A stretch of DNA of 64,000 nt, taken from contig NZ_NMQT01000099.1 of assembly GCF_002234405.1 (NCBI RefSeq), forward strand, positions 35,175 to 99,174, in the 5' to 3' direction. The notes under the pieces were generated by a model that saw only the letters and a program-made list of their open reading frames with translations, was not told the DNA's origin and did no database searches. Numbering within the stretch: position 1 is the stretch's first letter; each line of letters begins with the position of its first letter. Positions 25,306-34,736 of this stretch are shown here, piece after piece. The translations under genes and the position numbers were made by a program. This stretch comes from Amycolatopsis thailandensis. GTDB taxonomy: Bacteria; Actinomycetota; Actinomycetes; Mycobacteriales; Pseudonocardiaceae.

Positions 25306-25911
25306 CTAGTCGGTGGCGTTGATCGCCGGGCCGTCGTAGAGGACCGTGCCGGCGCTGTCGTAGACCCGGACCTTGAGCCGGGTCATTTCCCTTCGCGCGT
25401 CCACCAGCACTCTTTCGAACTCGGCGCGGCTTTCGTCGGACCCGGCCTCGTGAACGCTCAGCCTTCCGTTCGCGTCGCGCAGACTCACCATGTCGACGGC
25501 CAATTCCGCGGCGTAGGTGCCGTCCACGATGTCGGCCTCGGCCACCGTTCCGTCATCGCCGACCAGTTCCAGCCGGGCCGCTTCAGGGGCGAGGGCGCCC
25601 AGCAGCCAGGCGGTATCGCCGTTGGCCGCGGGTCGCCAACGCCAAACCGAATACGGGCGTTGCGTGAAATCCCGGTCGTGTCCTCCGAGGTTCGGATTCA
25701 GCCACGTGCCCAGGCCGCTCTCGAGATTGCAGATTCCGTCGGCACCGTCGTCGTTGTAGGCGAGCAGCGCTCCGCGATCGGCGGTGGCTCCGACTCTGGC
25801 GCCCGGATGCCAGCCCAGGGTGGGAGGCAGGTTCTCCGTGTAGCCTCGGGCGGTTTTCTCCTCCAGGGTCGTGATGAGAGAGGATTCGAGCTGTTCGGCC
25901 GGTGACGTCAC
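25306..25911 (-). CDS. Conserved-looking hypothetical protein
   Basis: A 201-residue soluble, acidic protein with no signal peptide. The middle has a tryptophan-rich stretch (RPYSVWRWRPAANGDTAWLL) and the C-terminus repeats beta-like segments (LKVRVYDSAGTVLYDGPAIN). Good coding bias and a TCTCC-type site upstream on the minus strand. No family recognised. Confidence 0.65.
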   Translation of the reverse strand: MTSPAEQLESSLITTLEEKTARGYTENLPPTLGWHPGARVGATADRGALLAYNDDGADGICNLESGLGTWLNPNLGGHDRDFTQRPYSVWRWRPAANGDTAWLLGALAPEAARLELVGDDGTVAEADIVDGTYAAELAVDMVSLRDANGRLSVHEAGSDESRAEFERVLVDARREMTRLKVRVYDSAGTVLYDGPAINATD

Positions 25912-26184
25912 TGCGTACTGTTCTCCTTCTTGGGCGGACCTTTGGTTGCACTCTCGCTCCTCTTCGGGGATGGCGCATCGGGGGGATTCCCTGAGTTCCG
26001 GTGATCGGTATCGCAGGGTCCTTGAGCTGCTGGTAAGCGCTTACTCGGGTTGAGGGCTGAGTCTGGCGTTGTAGTGATCGGGGGAATCTTACTCTTCGTC
26101 GCATCCGCAATTAGTCGACTGATTGCGAATTCGTTGGATCACCCGTTGGTGGTAAATGTGCGAGTTGACGGTGACCTAAAATTA

Positions 26185-26198
26185 CGAACACGTGTTCG
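26185..26198. promoter_or_regulatory. LexA (SOS) box-like palindrome
   Basis: CGAACACGTGTTCG is a perfect 14-bp palindrome matching the actinobacterial LexA consensus (TCGAAC-N4-GTTCGA) apart from the outermost left base. It lies 24 bp before GTG 26222. The preceding 310 bp (25912-26221) contain no convincing gene; the one other notable feature is a 12-bp palindrome GTAAGCGCTTAC at 26033-26044. Confidence 0.7.
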
Positions 26199-26221
26199 AT
26201 GGTTTGGTGTATTATGGAGGG

Positions 26222-27475
26222 GTGTCCGAGACCTTCCTTCCCGAACTCCCGCAGGAGTTGTGGCGTGCCGGCAAGCTGGAGCTTGCTCATGGCGTGCAGC
26301 AGTTCCTGCAGTTGATGCGGGTCGCCTCCGCTGCTCTGGGGCAGTTTTTGGCGGAGGTGGAGTCTCGGGGTTCGAAGGACTTGTATGGCTATGGGTCGAC
26401 GGCGGCGTGGTTTGCTGATGTGGCGGGGTTGTCGCGGGGTGAGGCGCAGTCGGTGGTGAAGCGGGCGATCGCGTTGAACTCGACTCGTGCTTTGGATGGC
26501 ACGGAGGTTCCCGCCTTTGCGCCGACTGTGGGTGCGGCGGCCGCCGAGGGCATGATCGGGGACGAACGGATCGATCAGATACTGGAGATCTTGGCCAAGA
26601 TCCCGTCCGATACGTCGGTGGAGGATCGGGAAAGTGCGGAGAAGATCCTCGGGAACCTGGCTCGTGGCGCTGGTCCGCGGCAGGTGACGAAGGCCGCCGA
26701 GGACATCCTCGGCTGGCTGGATCCCGACGGGAACGAACCCAAAGACCCCGAGCCGAAGCAGCCGCGCCGCGAAATCACCATCGAGCGCCGTCGAGACGGG
26801 TTCTGGAAACTCACCGGCCTGCTGGATGACGAGCTGGGGGCTCGGACGGCGGCCGCGTTGGAGGCGTATGCGAAGCCTCGCCCGGTGGACGAATTCGGGC
26901 AAGCTGATCTGCGCATGAAGTGCGAACGCCAGGGCGATGCGTGGGCGGAACTTCTCGACTTGGCGATCGCGTGCCCGGACCAGCCTGGCACCAGCGGGTA
27001 CCGGACGTTGGTGCACGTGACCATCGGTCTGGAAGAGCTCAAGTCCGGGATCGGGAAAGCTTGTCTCGATTTTGTCGGGACCATGACCGCTCGCGAGGCA
27101 CGCATGGCCGCGTGCGACTGCCTGATGCTCCCCGTGGTGCTCAACGCCGCTGGTGAACCCCTCGACGTGGGGCGACTGAGACGGTTCGTGACGCCAGGCC
27201 AAAGACGCGCCCTCAACATCCGGGACCGGGGCTGTGCGTTCCCGGGGTGTCATCGGAAACCGAAGAACTGTCACGCCCACCATATTCATCACTGGGCAGA
27301 TGGCGGCCCGACTGATCTCCGGAACCTGGTGCTGCTGTGCGGTTTTCATCACCGCCTGATCCACCACGGCGACTGGCAAGTCCGCATGGCGGCTGACGGG
27401 TTACCGGAGTTCATTCCACCCCAGTATCTGGACCCGCTACAACGGATCCGGCGCAACACCTTCCACCGCGCCTGA
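26222..27475 (+). CDS. DUF222 / HNH endonuclease domain protein (13E12-repeat type)
   Basis: A 417-residue protein. Residues about 10-300 match the DUF222 module (AAWFADVAGLSRGEAQSVVK). The C-terminus holds an HNH nuclease: CAFPGCHRKPKNCHAHHIHH with downstream DLRNLVLLCGFHHRLIHH giving the second metal-binding part. GTG 26222 was chosen over GTG 26192 because the latter lies inside the LexA palindrome; GGAGG sits only one base before it, so a leaderless transcript is possible. DUF222-HNH genes of mycobacteria (13E12 family) include members of the DNA-damage regulon, which fits the box found here. Confidence 0.88.
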   Translation: MSETFLPELPQELWRAGKLELAHGVQQFLQLMRVASAALGQFLAEVESRGSKDLYGYGSTAAWFADVAGLSRGEAQSVVKRAIALNSTRALDGTEVPAFAPTVGAAAAEGMIGDERIDQILEILAKIPSDTSVEDRESAEKILGNLARGAGPRQVTKAAEDILGWLDPDGNEPKDPEPKQPRREITIERRRDGFWKLTGLLDDELGARTAAALEAYAKPRPVDEFGQADLRMKCERQGDAWAELLDLAIACPDQPGTSGYRTLVHVTIGLEELKSGIGKACLDFVGTMTAREARMAACDCLMLPVVLNAAGEPLDVGRLRRFVTPGQRRALNIRDRGCAFPGCHRKPKNCHAHHIHHWADGGPTDLRNLVLLCGFHHRLIHHGDWQVRMAADGLPEFIPPQYLDPLQRIRRNTFHRA

Positions 27476-27605
27476 ACTCCCTGCATGACCCGAGGAGCCT
27501 GTCGGCCACACCGGCGACGGGCACTTCGGCATGCCCGGAGACGCCACGCCTTGACACACCATCTTGCCCTGACTCTCGACAGGGCGACGCGCTTAGACTG
27601 CGACT

Positions 27606-28193
27606 ATGCAAGGTGGGCAGGTACCTCTCTGGACGACCTTGGCCGTCGCTCTGTTGGGAATCATCGGCGTGGTCGCCGGCCAGCTCGTCAACGCCTATCG
27701 GGAAGACAGGCGTTGGCGTCGGGAACAAGCCCGCGAAGACCTCAGGTGGACTCGAGAACGGCAACGGTGGACAGAGGAGCGCGAAGTCGAGACCGAGCGA
27801 TACTGGCGTGATCAACGCGTTCGGATTTACACGGCTTTTCTTGCCGCCATCTCGAATGTACGGATAGAGCTCAGGTATGTCAGTGACCTACTCCGAGATG
27901 GAGGAGACCTCGATCAAGTGCGGCGGGAACGGCTCCTTGAGCTCACCGCGACGGCTAGGGACCTCTATGCGCCGCTAGGTGTAGTCGGCCCCGCAGATGT
28001 TCGTGATCAGGCTACCGAGCTGATCGGGGTTTTCGCCAAACATCTCGACCAGGTGATGGACGGACATCCGGTGAACACAGTGCCATTGCTTGCCTCGGTC
28101 AGGAGGTTTGCCGCGACAACCAGAGAGGTTCTCGGCACTGAACCGTCGAACATCCTCACCGACCGCTCAACAGAACGATCTGATTCCCCCTGA
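27606..28193 (+). CDS. Membrane-anchored coiled-coil protein
   Basis: A 195-residue protein. An N-terminal helix (8-30, LWTTLAVALLGIIGVVAGQL) is followed by a long highly charged helix (about 33-70, rich in RRW/REQ/ERE), then a helical domain. No signal cleavage. The 3' end overlaps the decayed PLP-enzyme gene on the other strand by 38 bp. Function unknown. Confidence 0.7.
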   Translation: MQGGQVPLWTTLAVALLGIIGVVAGQLVNAYREDRRWRREQAREDLRWTRERQRWTEEREVETERYWRDQRVRIYTAFLAAISNVRIELRYVSDLLRDGGDLDQVRRERLLELTATARDLYAPLGVVGPADVRDQATELIGVFAKHLDQVMDGHPVNTVPLLASVRRFAATTREVLGTEPSNILTDRSTERSDSP

Positions 28194-28924
28194 CCGGACC
28201 CGTCCGAACGTACGCCATCAGCCCGGCCAGCGCGGCCGAACCCGCCGCGCCGACAGTCATGTCGTGGCGCGCCAGCAAAGCTTGGGCGGCAAGGAGTTCG
28301 TCGTCGGCCACGGCGTGTACCGCGCCGCCGGAGTCGTCGATCGCGGCCAGCGCGTCGGGGCCGTGGAGGGCGTGCCAGTTCACCAGCGGCTCGTTGTGTT
28401 CCGTCGTGACGACGACGTCACGAGGCAGCATCCGGTACGGTCCCGGCCAGCTCGTCACGATCGGGTTGTTGCCGGGGGAGCCGACGCCGTGCAGGGCCGC
28501 GGGCCAGCCGAGCGCGCGAAGCCGCCGGTGGGCCGCGATGATCGTCGTGCCGTTGCCGACCGGGATCCACCAGGACGCCGGCGCGGGGCCCGACTCCGCG
28601 TACAGGGAGTCGATGACGTGGCCGTGTCCCTGAATCACGTCCTTGTAGGGCCCGTCGACGTTCCCGTCCATCGCCCCTTCCGAGACGGCGAAGGCCCCCT
28701 CCGTCGCCCCAGGCGGCGGGTAGGACGACGGTGCAGTGCTTTCCGGCCGCCGCGCAGGCTGTCGCCATCGCGCGGTCGTGACTGCCGGAGGGGCAGTGGG
28801 TTTCGTCCGCGAGGACCACGCGAATTCCCGACAGCAGGTCGTCCGCGCGGGCGAGACTGGATGTCCGAGGCAGCACGGAACCGTTCCCCTTCACCGGACC
28901 CTGCTGGTGTCCGAGACAAGGCAC
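28156..28924 (-). pseudogene. Decayed PLP-dependent (threonine synthase-like) enzyme
   Basis: Two minus-strand frames together encode one fold-type II PLP enzyme. The upstream frame (from about 28924) has SGIRVVLADETHCPSGSHDR, where intact family members have a PTGSxKDR-type motif; the lysine that carries PLP is absent by an in-frame deletion. After about VVLPAAWGD the frame breaks (a +1 shift near 28695-28725) and continues as ATEGAFAVSEGAMDGNVDG, then the PVGNGTTIIAAHRRL phosphate-binding region, to a stop at 28156. A sequencing error could explain the shift but not the missing lysine. The N-terminus also looks shortened. Confidence 0.75.
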
Positions 28925-29040
28925 GCGTTCCGGACGGTCTGATCAAAACGGTTAAAAGCCTCAGACCTTCGGAGGGATACGACGGCGGTGTGCGCTCCTA
29001 TCGTCGGAGGCCGACCGAAAACCGGTGAGGAGCCCCTCTG

Positions 29041-30336
29041 ATGAAGCTCGTGCGCATGATGGGACTGGCCGTGCTGACGGCGTCCGCGTTGGTGTTCTCG
29101 ATGACGGCGGCGTCCGCGCACGACCCCGAAACGGCGGAGGGGCAGGCGGCGGCCAGGACGTTCATGGCCGATCACGTGCCGGCCGAGCGGCACGCCGTCA
29201 CCGGCACCGCGGCGGGAGTGCCCTGCGTCAACGGCAAGGCCGACATCTACCCGTGCAAGAACGTCGACCTGCTCAGTGTGCTGCCCCTGTCGGGTCTCGG
29301 CGGTGGGAACGGCAACGACATCTGGGGCTGGACCGATCCCTCGTCCGGCAAGGAGTACGCCATCGTCGGGCGGACCAACGGCACCGCCTTCGTCGATCTG
29401 AGTACACCGACCTCGCCGAAGTTCCTCGGCAACCTCCCGTCCAACGGCGGCAGCAGCTCGTGGCGGGACATGAAGGTGTACAAGAACCACGCCTTCATCG
29501 TGGCCGACTTCATCACCGGGCACGGCATGCAGGTGTTCGACCTGACCCGCCTGCGCGCGGTCACCACACCGCAGACCTTCACCGCCGACGCCCTGTACAA
29601 GGAGTTCGGTCCCGCGCACAACATCGCGATCAACGAGGAGACCGGTTTCGCCTACGCGATCGGCTCCAACACGTGCAGCGGCGGACCGCACATCGTCGAC
29701 ATCCGGAACCCGAAGGCGCCGGCCAAGGCGGGCTGTGTCTCACAGGACGGCTACACCCACGACACCCAGTGCGTCGTCTACCGCGGACCGGACGCGGCCT
29801 ACCGCGGCAAGGAGATCTGCTTCAACGCCAATGAAGACACCCTGACCATCGTCGACGTCACCGACAAGGCCAGGCCGGTCCAGATCTCCCGTAAGGGTTA
29901 CTCGGGCGCGCAGTACTCGCACCAGGGCTGGCTGACCGGTGATCAGCGCTACTTCCTGCTCGACGACGAACTGGACGAGTCGCGCGGCACCGACAAGCGC
30001 ACCAAGACCTACGTCTGGGATCTGGCCAAGCTGTCCGCTCCCGTGCACACCGGCGTCTACAGTTCGCCCGCCACCGCGATCGACCACAACCAGTACATCA
30101 AGGGCCAGTACTCCTACCAGGCGAATTACCAGGCCGGTCTGCGCATCCTCGACGTCAGCGGGGTCGCGTCGGCGAAGCTGTCCGAGGTCGGCTACTTCGA
30201 CATCTATCCGTCGGGCAACGCGGCGAACTTCAACGGGGCGTGGAGCAACTACCCGTACTTCGCCAGCGGCATCGTCATCGTCAACGGCATCGAGCAGGGC
30301 CTGGTCGTGGTGAAGCCCACTCTCGCCGGGAAATGA
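29041..30336 (+). CDS. Secreted LVIVD-repeat (choice-of-anchor B type) protein
   Basis: A 431-residue protein with a signal peptide (cleavage near 27, AASA|HD). The body has repeated beta-blade units around TAFVDLSTPTSPKFLGNLP, HIVDIRNPKAPAKAGCVS, TLTIVDVTDKARPVQISRKG and LRILDVSGVASAKLSEVG, as in LVIVD-repeat beta-propellers. No catalytic motif; likely a cell-surface or secreted binding protein. Followed after 12 bp by a membrane-anchored protein, so possibly co-transcribed. Confidence 0.82.
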   Translation: MKLVRMMGLAVLTASALVFSMTAASAHDPETAEGQAAARTFMADHVPAERHAVTGTAAGVPCVNGKADIYPCKNVDLLSVLPLSGLGGGNGNDIWGWTDPSSGKEYAIVGRTNGTAFVDLSTPTSPKFLGNLPSNGGSSSWRDMKVYKNHAFIVADFITGHGMQVFDLTRLRAVTTPQTFTADALYKEFGPAHNIAINEETGFAYAIGSNTCSGGPHIVDIRNPKAPAKAGCVSQDGYTHDTQCVVYRGPDAAYRGKEICFNANEDTLTIVDVTDKARPVQISRKGYSGAQYSHQGWLTGDQRYFLLDDELDESRGTDKRTKTYVWDLAKLSAPVHTGVYSSPATAIDHNQYIKGQYSYQANYQAGLRILDVSGVASAKLSEVGYFDIYPSGNAANFNGAWSNYPYFASGIVIVNGIEQGLVVVKPTLAGK

Positions 30337-30348
30337 CCGGGACCGATC

Positions 30349-31230
30349 GTGCGTAAGCCCCGGATCACGGATTGGTTGTTCCTCGCGCTGGCCTTGGTGA
30401 TCGGTGCGGCGGCGGTGCTCGTCGCGCTCCGCCCGACACCGGGCTCCGCGCATTCGGCGCACCAGCAACCCGTCGTGACGGCCGATCTGATGCCCGCCGC
30501 GCACAGCGACGGACTGTCGGAGGCGGAAAGCGGGTACCGGTTCGAGCGGGTCACCACACCCGCCGTCCGGGGCCCCGAGGTTCCGGTCGCGTTCCGGATC
30601 CTCGGACCCGACGGACGGCCGGTCACCCGCTTCCTGGACAACCAGACCAAACAGCTGCACTTCTTCGCCGTGCGCGACGACATGAACGTCTTCCAGCACG
30701 TGCATCCGGTCCTGGACGGGGACGTCTGGCGCACGAGTCTCGCGCTGACCGACGGCGGTGCCTACCGGATGTTCGCCGAGTTCGTCCCGCTCGACACCAA
30801 GGACCCGAAACATCCGGTCGTGCTCGGCGTCCCGTTCACCGTGCCCGGTGACACCAGCTTCGTCCCGGTGCCCGCTCCCGCCGGGGGCACCGTGACGAGT
30901 ACGGGCTACCGGGTGGAGCGGGCGGAGGGAACGAGCCGGATCCCGGTGATGCGGGCGCAGGTTCTCCGCTTCGCTCTCCGCGGCCCGGACGGCGCGCCCA
31001 TCACCGCCGTCGATCCGCATCTGGGCGCCAACGGGCATATGACCGGGTTCCACACCATGCTGCTATCGGCCACGCATCTGCATCCGGTCCAACCGGTCGG
31101 CGCGGCGCTGGTCGACGGCGAGCTGACTTTCCACTCCCTGTTCTCGGAACGGGGCGAGTACCGGTTGTTCCTGGAGTTTTCGCACGGCGGGCGGGTGCAC
31201 ACGGCCGCCGTCACCGTCGCGGTGGACTGA
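30349..31230 (+). CDS. Membrane-anchored extracytoplasmic beta-domain protein
   Basis: A 293-residue protein starting at GTG 30349, with an N-terminal membrane helix (10-28). The extracytoplasmic part contains two similar beta-sandwich-like units, each with histidines: LHFFAVRDDMNVFQHVHPVL and GHMTGFHTMLLSATHLHPVQ. The repeated His pairs could bind metal. Spacing of 12 bp from the LVIVD protein suggests joint function at the cell surface. Convergent 20-bp overlap with the GH84 gene. Function unproven. Confidence 0.7.
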   Translation: MRKPRITDWLFLALALVIGAAAVLVALRPTPGSAHSAHQQPVVTADLMPAAHSDGLSEAESGYRFERVTTPAVRGPEVPVAFRILGPDGRPVTRFLDNQTKQLHFFAVRDDMNVFQHVHPVLDGDVWRTSLALTDGGAYRMFAEFVPLDTKDPKHPVVLGVPFTVPGDTSFVPVPAPAGGTVTSTGYRVERAEGTSRIPVMRAQVLRFALRGPDGAPITAVDPHLGANGHMTGFHTMLLSATHLHPVQPVGAALVDGELTFHSLFSERGEYRLFLEFSHGGRVHTAAVTVAVD

Positions 31231-33925
31231 CGGGAACGACCTCGGCGATCTTCGGCGGCGCACCGCCCGGCGTCCAGAGCAGCCGGACGCGGTCGGTCAC
31301 GACGTCCCGGGCAGGCAATTCCGTGTAGCCGCCGGTCATCCTGCCGATCGTTTGCCAGCCGCCCGCCGCGTCCGCGATCTGGACGTCGGCGCCCGCACCG
31401 GCTTCGGCCGCCAGGACGACGACCTTGTCCAGCGGCTTCGGCGCGGCGGCGGTGATGACGAGCGCGTCGCCGGGCAGTGGCGCCGAGGCCGCCGTGTACA
31501 CCGAATCGGCGTTGTTGTCAGCGGCGGCGGCGAGGTTCGGCCCCGCCGGGGTGCCGGTAACGGTGTACTTAGGACTGTCCGGAGTGGACACGGTGAACTC
31601 GCTGACCACGACCCAGAAAGTTTGAGTGCCGGTCACGCGCAAGCGGACGAACCGGGCCTCGGCGCCTTCCGGGAGATCCGCCGAGATCACCGGCTCCGTG
31701 ACCGTTTTCACCGTCGTCCACCGCTCGCCGTCGGCGGAGTATTCGAGGACCCCGTTGTGGATGAAGTCGTTCGGGCTGCTCGGTTTTCCGGTGGTGATGT
31801 CTACATGGGACACTTGCTGCGCGATGCCGAGGTCGACGCCGACGGTATCGCCGGCCCGGGGTGCCCAGTCGGTCCAGTAGTAGGTCTCCGGGTCGCCGTC
31901 GACCATCCGGGCCGGGACGTTGTCGGTGTAGGTGCCCATCGAGGTCGTCGGCCGCGGCCGGATCCCGGGCAGGCCGAACCAGCGATCGGCCGTCGCGAGC
32001 GCGCTGTCGAGGAACGGCACGCAGACGTCCGTGCAGGTGCCCGGGTTGCGAGGCCCCCGCGCGGTCGGGACGCGGATCGCCTGCGCCTTCTTGAGCGCGG
32101 CGACGAGTTCGCCGCGTTCGGCCCACGCCTTCGCGCCGTCGCCGTCGAAGTGAGCCAGCAGCATTTTCACCGCGTGCCTGCCCGCTTGACCGTAGAGGCC
32201 GACCTGGTCGAGCCAAGGACCGACCTCGGTGAGGAACTTCGGGTTCGTGGCCATCCCGCGTCGCAGTTCCTCGGGGTTCGCGGCCATCGCGATGAGATAG
32301 CGGTCCAGTTTCGCCGCCGCGTCCCAGGGATCTTTCTTCTCGAGCGCGGTCCAGAACGCGGTGAGCAGGGGGTGCAGCACCGGCGAGTCCAGATCCGGCT
32401 TCCCGGTTTCGAGACGAACGAGCAGACTGGAGTAGTTGTTCTCCGCGAACACCTTCAGCGCCGGTGCGGCGGGACCGCCGAGATCGGCGATCGCGGCGAG
32501 CCAGGACTTGTCCGGGTCGTACCCGTCCGGGTTCCACAGGAAGTCACCCGAGGTGAATTCGGCGATCTTGGATGCCTCGGCCTGCACCATCGGGTTCGCG
32601 GTGATCCCGGTCAGGAACTTCGCGACCCCGGGTTCGCGGCCGATGTACGGGCCGAGCAGCAGGCGTTCGGTGATGTAGTCGTTGACCGGGTAGTTGTCCC
32701 AGATCAGGAGGTCGTGCCCGAAGACTTCTTTCGCCTGCCGGGCCTGCTTTTCGGTGATCTGCCCGGCGATCACGCCGACGCCGGTCCACTCGACGATCAC
32801 CGCCTTGTCGAGCTGGGTGCGCAGCGCGGTCTTGTACGGGGAGTCGGCGAGGTCGTAATACTCGGTCGGGACCATTTGCAGCCGCTCGGCACCGGGATGC
32901 GCGGCGATGAAATCCCGCTGTACCCGGTTGAGCAGGAACGACTGCGCCGCGCCCGCGGCGGCGCCACCGGTGCCGAACTTCGCGGCGTCGGCGTCGCAGT
33001 TCCAGCGGGTGTAGGAGATGTCGTCGAGCGGGATCGCGAACGACCGCACCCCGATGTCCCACAGCGACCGGAACTTCGTGACCAGCGCGGCCGCGTCGGC
33101 GTCCGAGGAGTAACACACCGAAAGGCCGGGGGAGAGGGCGTAGGTGAACTCCACGTGGTTCGCGGCGGCGCGGCTCACCAGTTGCGAGAGCGGCGCGAGC
33201 TGTTCGGGCGGGTACTGGTCGCGCCAGCGGGCGCGCAGGTACGGGTCGTCCTTGGGGGAGTAGACGTACATGTTCTGCTTGGTGCGGCCGTAGAAGTCCA
33301 GCTGCGCCAGCCGGTCGGCGTGCGACCACGGCGCTCCGTAGAAGCCTTCGATCACCCCGCGCATCGGCGCCGCCGGCCAGTCGCGCAGGGCGAACGCGCG
33401 GCTCTCGCCGGAAGAGAAGAGCTGCCGGAACGACTGCGCGGCGTAGAACGTCCCCGCGGTGTCCACACCGGACAGGGCGATCACGCCCCGGTCGGCGGCG
33501 AGAACGTATCCGCCGGGGGACAGACCTTCGGGACCTTCGACGCGGAGCGCGGCGAGCGCGAGCGCGGTCGCCCTGCTTTCGGTGGGGCCGCCGATGAAGA
33601 CGACGAGCCAGTCGTCGCCGCGCTGCCGGTCGACGGCCGCCCGGTCGTCGCCGGTGATCTTGACGAAGGTGCTCGCCCCCGCCGAGCGGAGGACCTGCTC
33701 CACGACGGCGAGCGCGGACGGGTCGGTGTCCGCGCCGGCGACCTCGACGACAGTGCGCGGGATGGTCACTTGCCCCGGCCGCGGCGTCAGCTGTCGGGGC
33801 GTCGGCCAGACCTGCGCGAGCGACGGGGGAGCGGGTGCCGCGCTCACCGGTGCCGGGACGGCCACCGCCACTGCGGTCACGAGAAGCGTCACCGGAATGA
33901 GGCGGAGAGCCCATCGGAAGGACAT
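31211..33925 (-). CDS. Secreted GH84 beta-N-acetylglucosaminidase with F5/8-type domain
   Basis: A 904-residue secreted enzyme. Signal peptide to about residue 30; N-terminal GH20b-like domain to about 185; GH84 catalytic barrel from RGVIEGFYGAPWSHADRLAQ (189-208) with the substrate-assisted catalytic pair Asp301-Asp302 (IPLDDISYTRWNC); a helical linker; then an F5/8 type C-like sugar-binding domain around 670-790 and a beta-rich C-terminus. ATG 33925 chosen because the longer start at 33976 would put residues before the signal peptide. Role: release of terminal GlcNAc from chitin-, peptidoglycan- or glycan-derived material. Confidence 0.88.
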   Translation of the reverse strand: MSFRWALRLIPVTLLVTAVAVAVPAPVSAAPAPPSLAQVWPTPRQLTPRPGQVTIPRTVVEVAGADTDPSALAVVEQVLRSAGASTFVKITGDDRAAVDRQRGDDWLVVFIGGPTESRATALALAALRVEGPEGLSPGGYVLAADRGVIALSGVDTAGTFYAAQSFRQLFSSGESRAFALRDWPAAPMRGVIEGFYGAPWSHADRLAQLDFYGRTKQNMYVYSPKDDPYLRARWRDQYPPEQLAPLSQLVSRAAANHVEFTYALSPGLSVCYSSDADAAALVTKFRSLWDIGVRSFAIPLDDISYTRWNCDADAAKFGTGGAAAGAAQSFLLNRVQRDFIAAHPGAERLQMVPTEYYDLADSPYKTALRTQLDKAVIVEWTGVGVIAGQITEKQARQAKEVFGHDLLIWDNYPVNDYITERLLLGPYIGREPGVAKFLTGITANPMVQAEASKIAEFTSGDFLWNPDGYDPDKSWLAAIADLGGPAAPALKVFAENNYSSLLVRLETGKPDLDSPVLHPLLTAFWTALEKKDPWDAAAKLDRYLIAMAANPEELRRGMATNPKFLTEVGPWLDQVGLYGQAGRHAVKMLLAHFDGDGAKAWAERGELVAALKKAQAIRVPTARGPRNPGTCTDVCVPFLDSALATADRWFGLPGIRPRPTTSMGTYTDNVPARMVDGDPETYYWTDWAPRAGDTVGVDLGIAQQVSHVDITTGKPSSPNDFIHNGVLEYSADGERWTTVKTVTEPVISADLPEGAEARFVRLRVTGTQTFWVVVSEFTVSTPDSPKYTVTGTPAGPNLAAAADNNADSVYTAASAPLPGDALVITAAAPKPLDKVVVLAAEAGAGADVQIADAAGGWQTIGRMTGGYTELPARDVVTDRVRLLWTPGGAPPKIAEVVPVSPPRR

Positions 33926-34099
33926 CGGCTGGCCCCCAAATCGTCGATCGACGACGTTCTGTGAGCAAGCAAACACCCGATGCGATGACCCGGGCTAGGT
34001 CGGTCTGGGTGATTTTCCGACAGTGAGCGCTGACCGGCTCGGTGCTGCAAGCCTGGCGTTTCGCCCCCATGAGGACGTCGGACACGACAGAATGACCCC

Positions 34100-34708
34100 G
34101 TGCGAATCCTCTGTGGTGTGGTCGCCCTCGTCCTGCTCGCTCTCGCCGGCTGCCAATCCGGGGTTTCCGGGCAACCCGAGCCCGAAGGCGACAGTTTCGC
34201 GGTCAAGGACGGATCCCGGTTGAGGTTCCGGCCGGTCCTGGCCGAGCTTCCACCTGGTCCGGCGACGGGCGCCGCGACGAACCGGCAGAGCGCGGACCCC
34301 GCCGAGCAGCAGGCCGCCGCGGCGGCGCTCGACTGCTCGCCGGGGCCGGACCCGTTGGACGGCGGTGACGATCCGGCGCTTCCGCTGGTCGCCTGCGACC
34401 GCGTCCAGGGCACGAAATACCTGCTCGGGCCGGCCTTCCTCACCGGAGCCGACCTCGGCAAGGCGAACGCGCGGCTGGATCAGTCGGGCAGTTCGATGGT
34501 GGGTCTCAGCTTCACCGACGCGGGTTCGCGGAAGTGGGCCGAGTGGACCGCGGCGAACGTCGGCAAGCAGGTCGCGATGGTGCTGAAGAGCCGGGTGCTG
34601 ACCGCGCCGTCGATCCAGTCCGCGATCACCGGCGGGGAAACCCAGATCACCGGCAAGTTCACCCTGCCCGAAGCGCGGCAACTGGCGCGGGACATCGCCG
34701 GCGCCTGA
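34100..34708 (+). CDS. Lipoprotein with a stand-alone SecD P1-like domain
   Basis: A 202-residue protein from GTG 34100. Lipobox LAGC puts the lipidated Cys at 18. The C-terminal part (about 130-200: SFTDAGSRKWAEWTAANVGK, then LKSRVLTAPSIQSAITGGET) matches the periplasmic P1 head of SecD, including the characteristic ITGG turn, but there are no membrane segments and no SecD channel. The linker is Ala/Pro/Asp-rich. Function unknown; could bind exported proteins at the membrane surface. Confidence 0.78.
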   Translation: MRILCGVVALVLLALAGCQSGVSGQPEPEGDSFAVKDGSRLRFRPVLAELPPGPATGAATNRQSADPAEQQAAAAALDCSPGPDPLDGGDDPALPLVACDRVQGTKYLLGPAFLTGADLGKANARLDQSGSSMVGLSFTDAGSRKWAEWTAANVGKQVAMVLKSRVLTAPSIQSAITGGETQITGKFTLPEARQLARDIAGA

Positions 34709-34736
34709 GCCGGAATAGGATCACCGCCGCCGACGT

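Noticed and set aside
26050..26418. Possible small membrane protein (TTG start, one hydrophobic stretch)
   Set aside because: It overlaps the LexA box and the DUF222 coding region, lacks a ribosome site, and its second half is a shadow frame.
28418..28924. Separate gene for the N-terminal PLP fragment
   Set aside because: Its continuation is in the next frame and its second half is a shadow; better explained as one frameshifted pseudogene.
31352..33964. 870-aa open frame on the plus strand
   Set aside because: Antisense shadow of the GH84 gene, whose catalytic motifs are clear.
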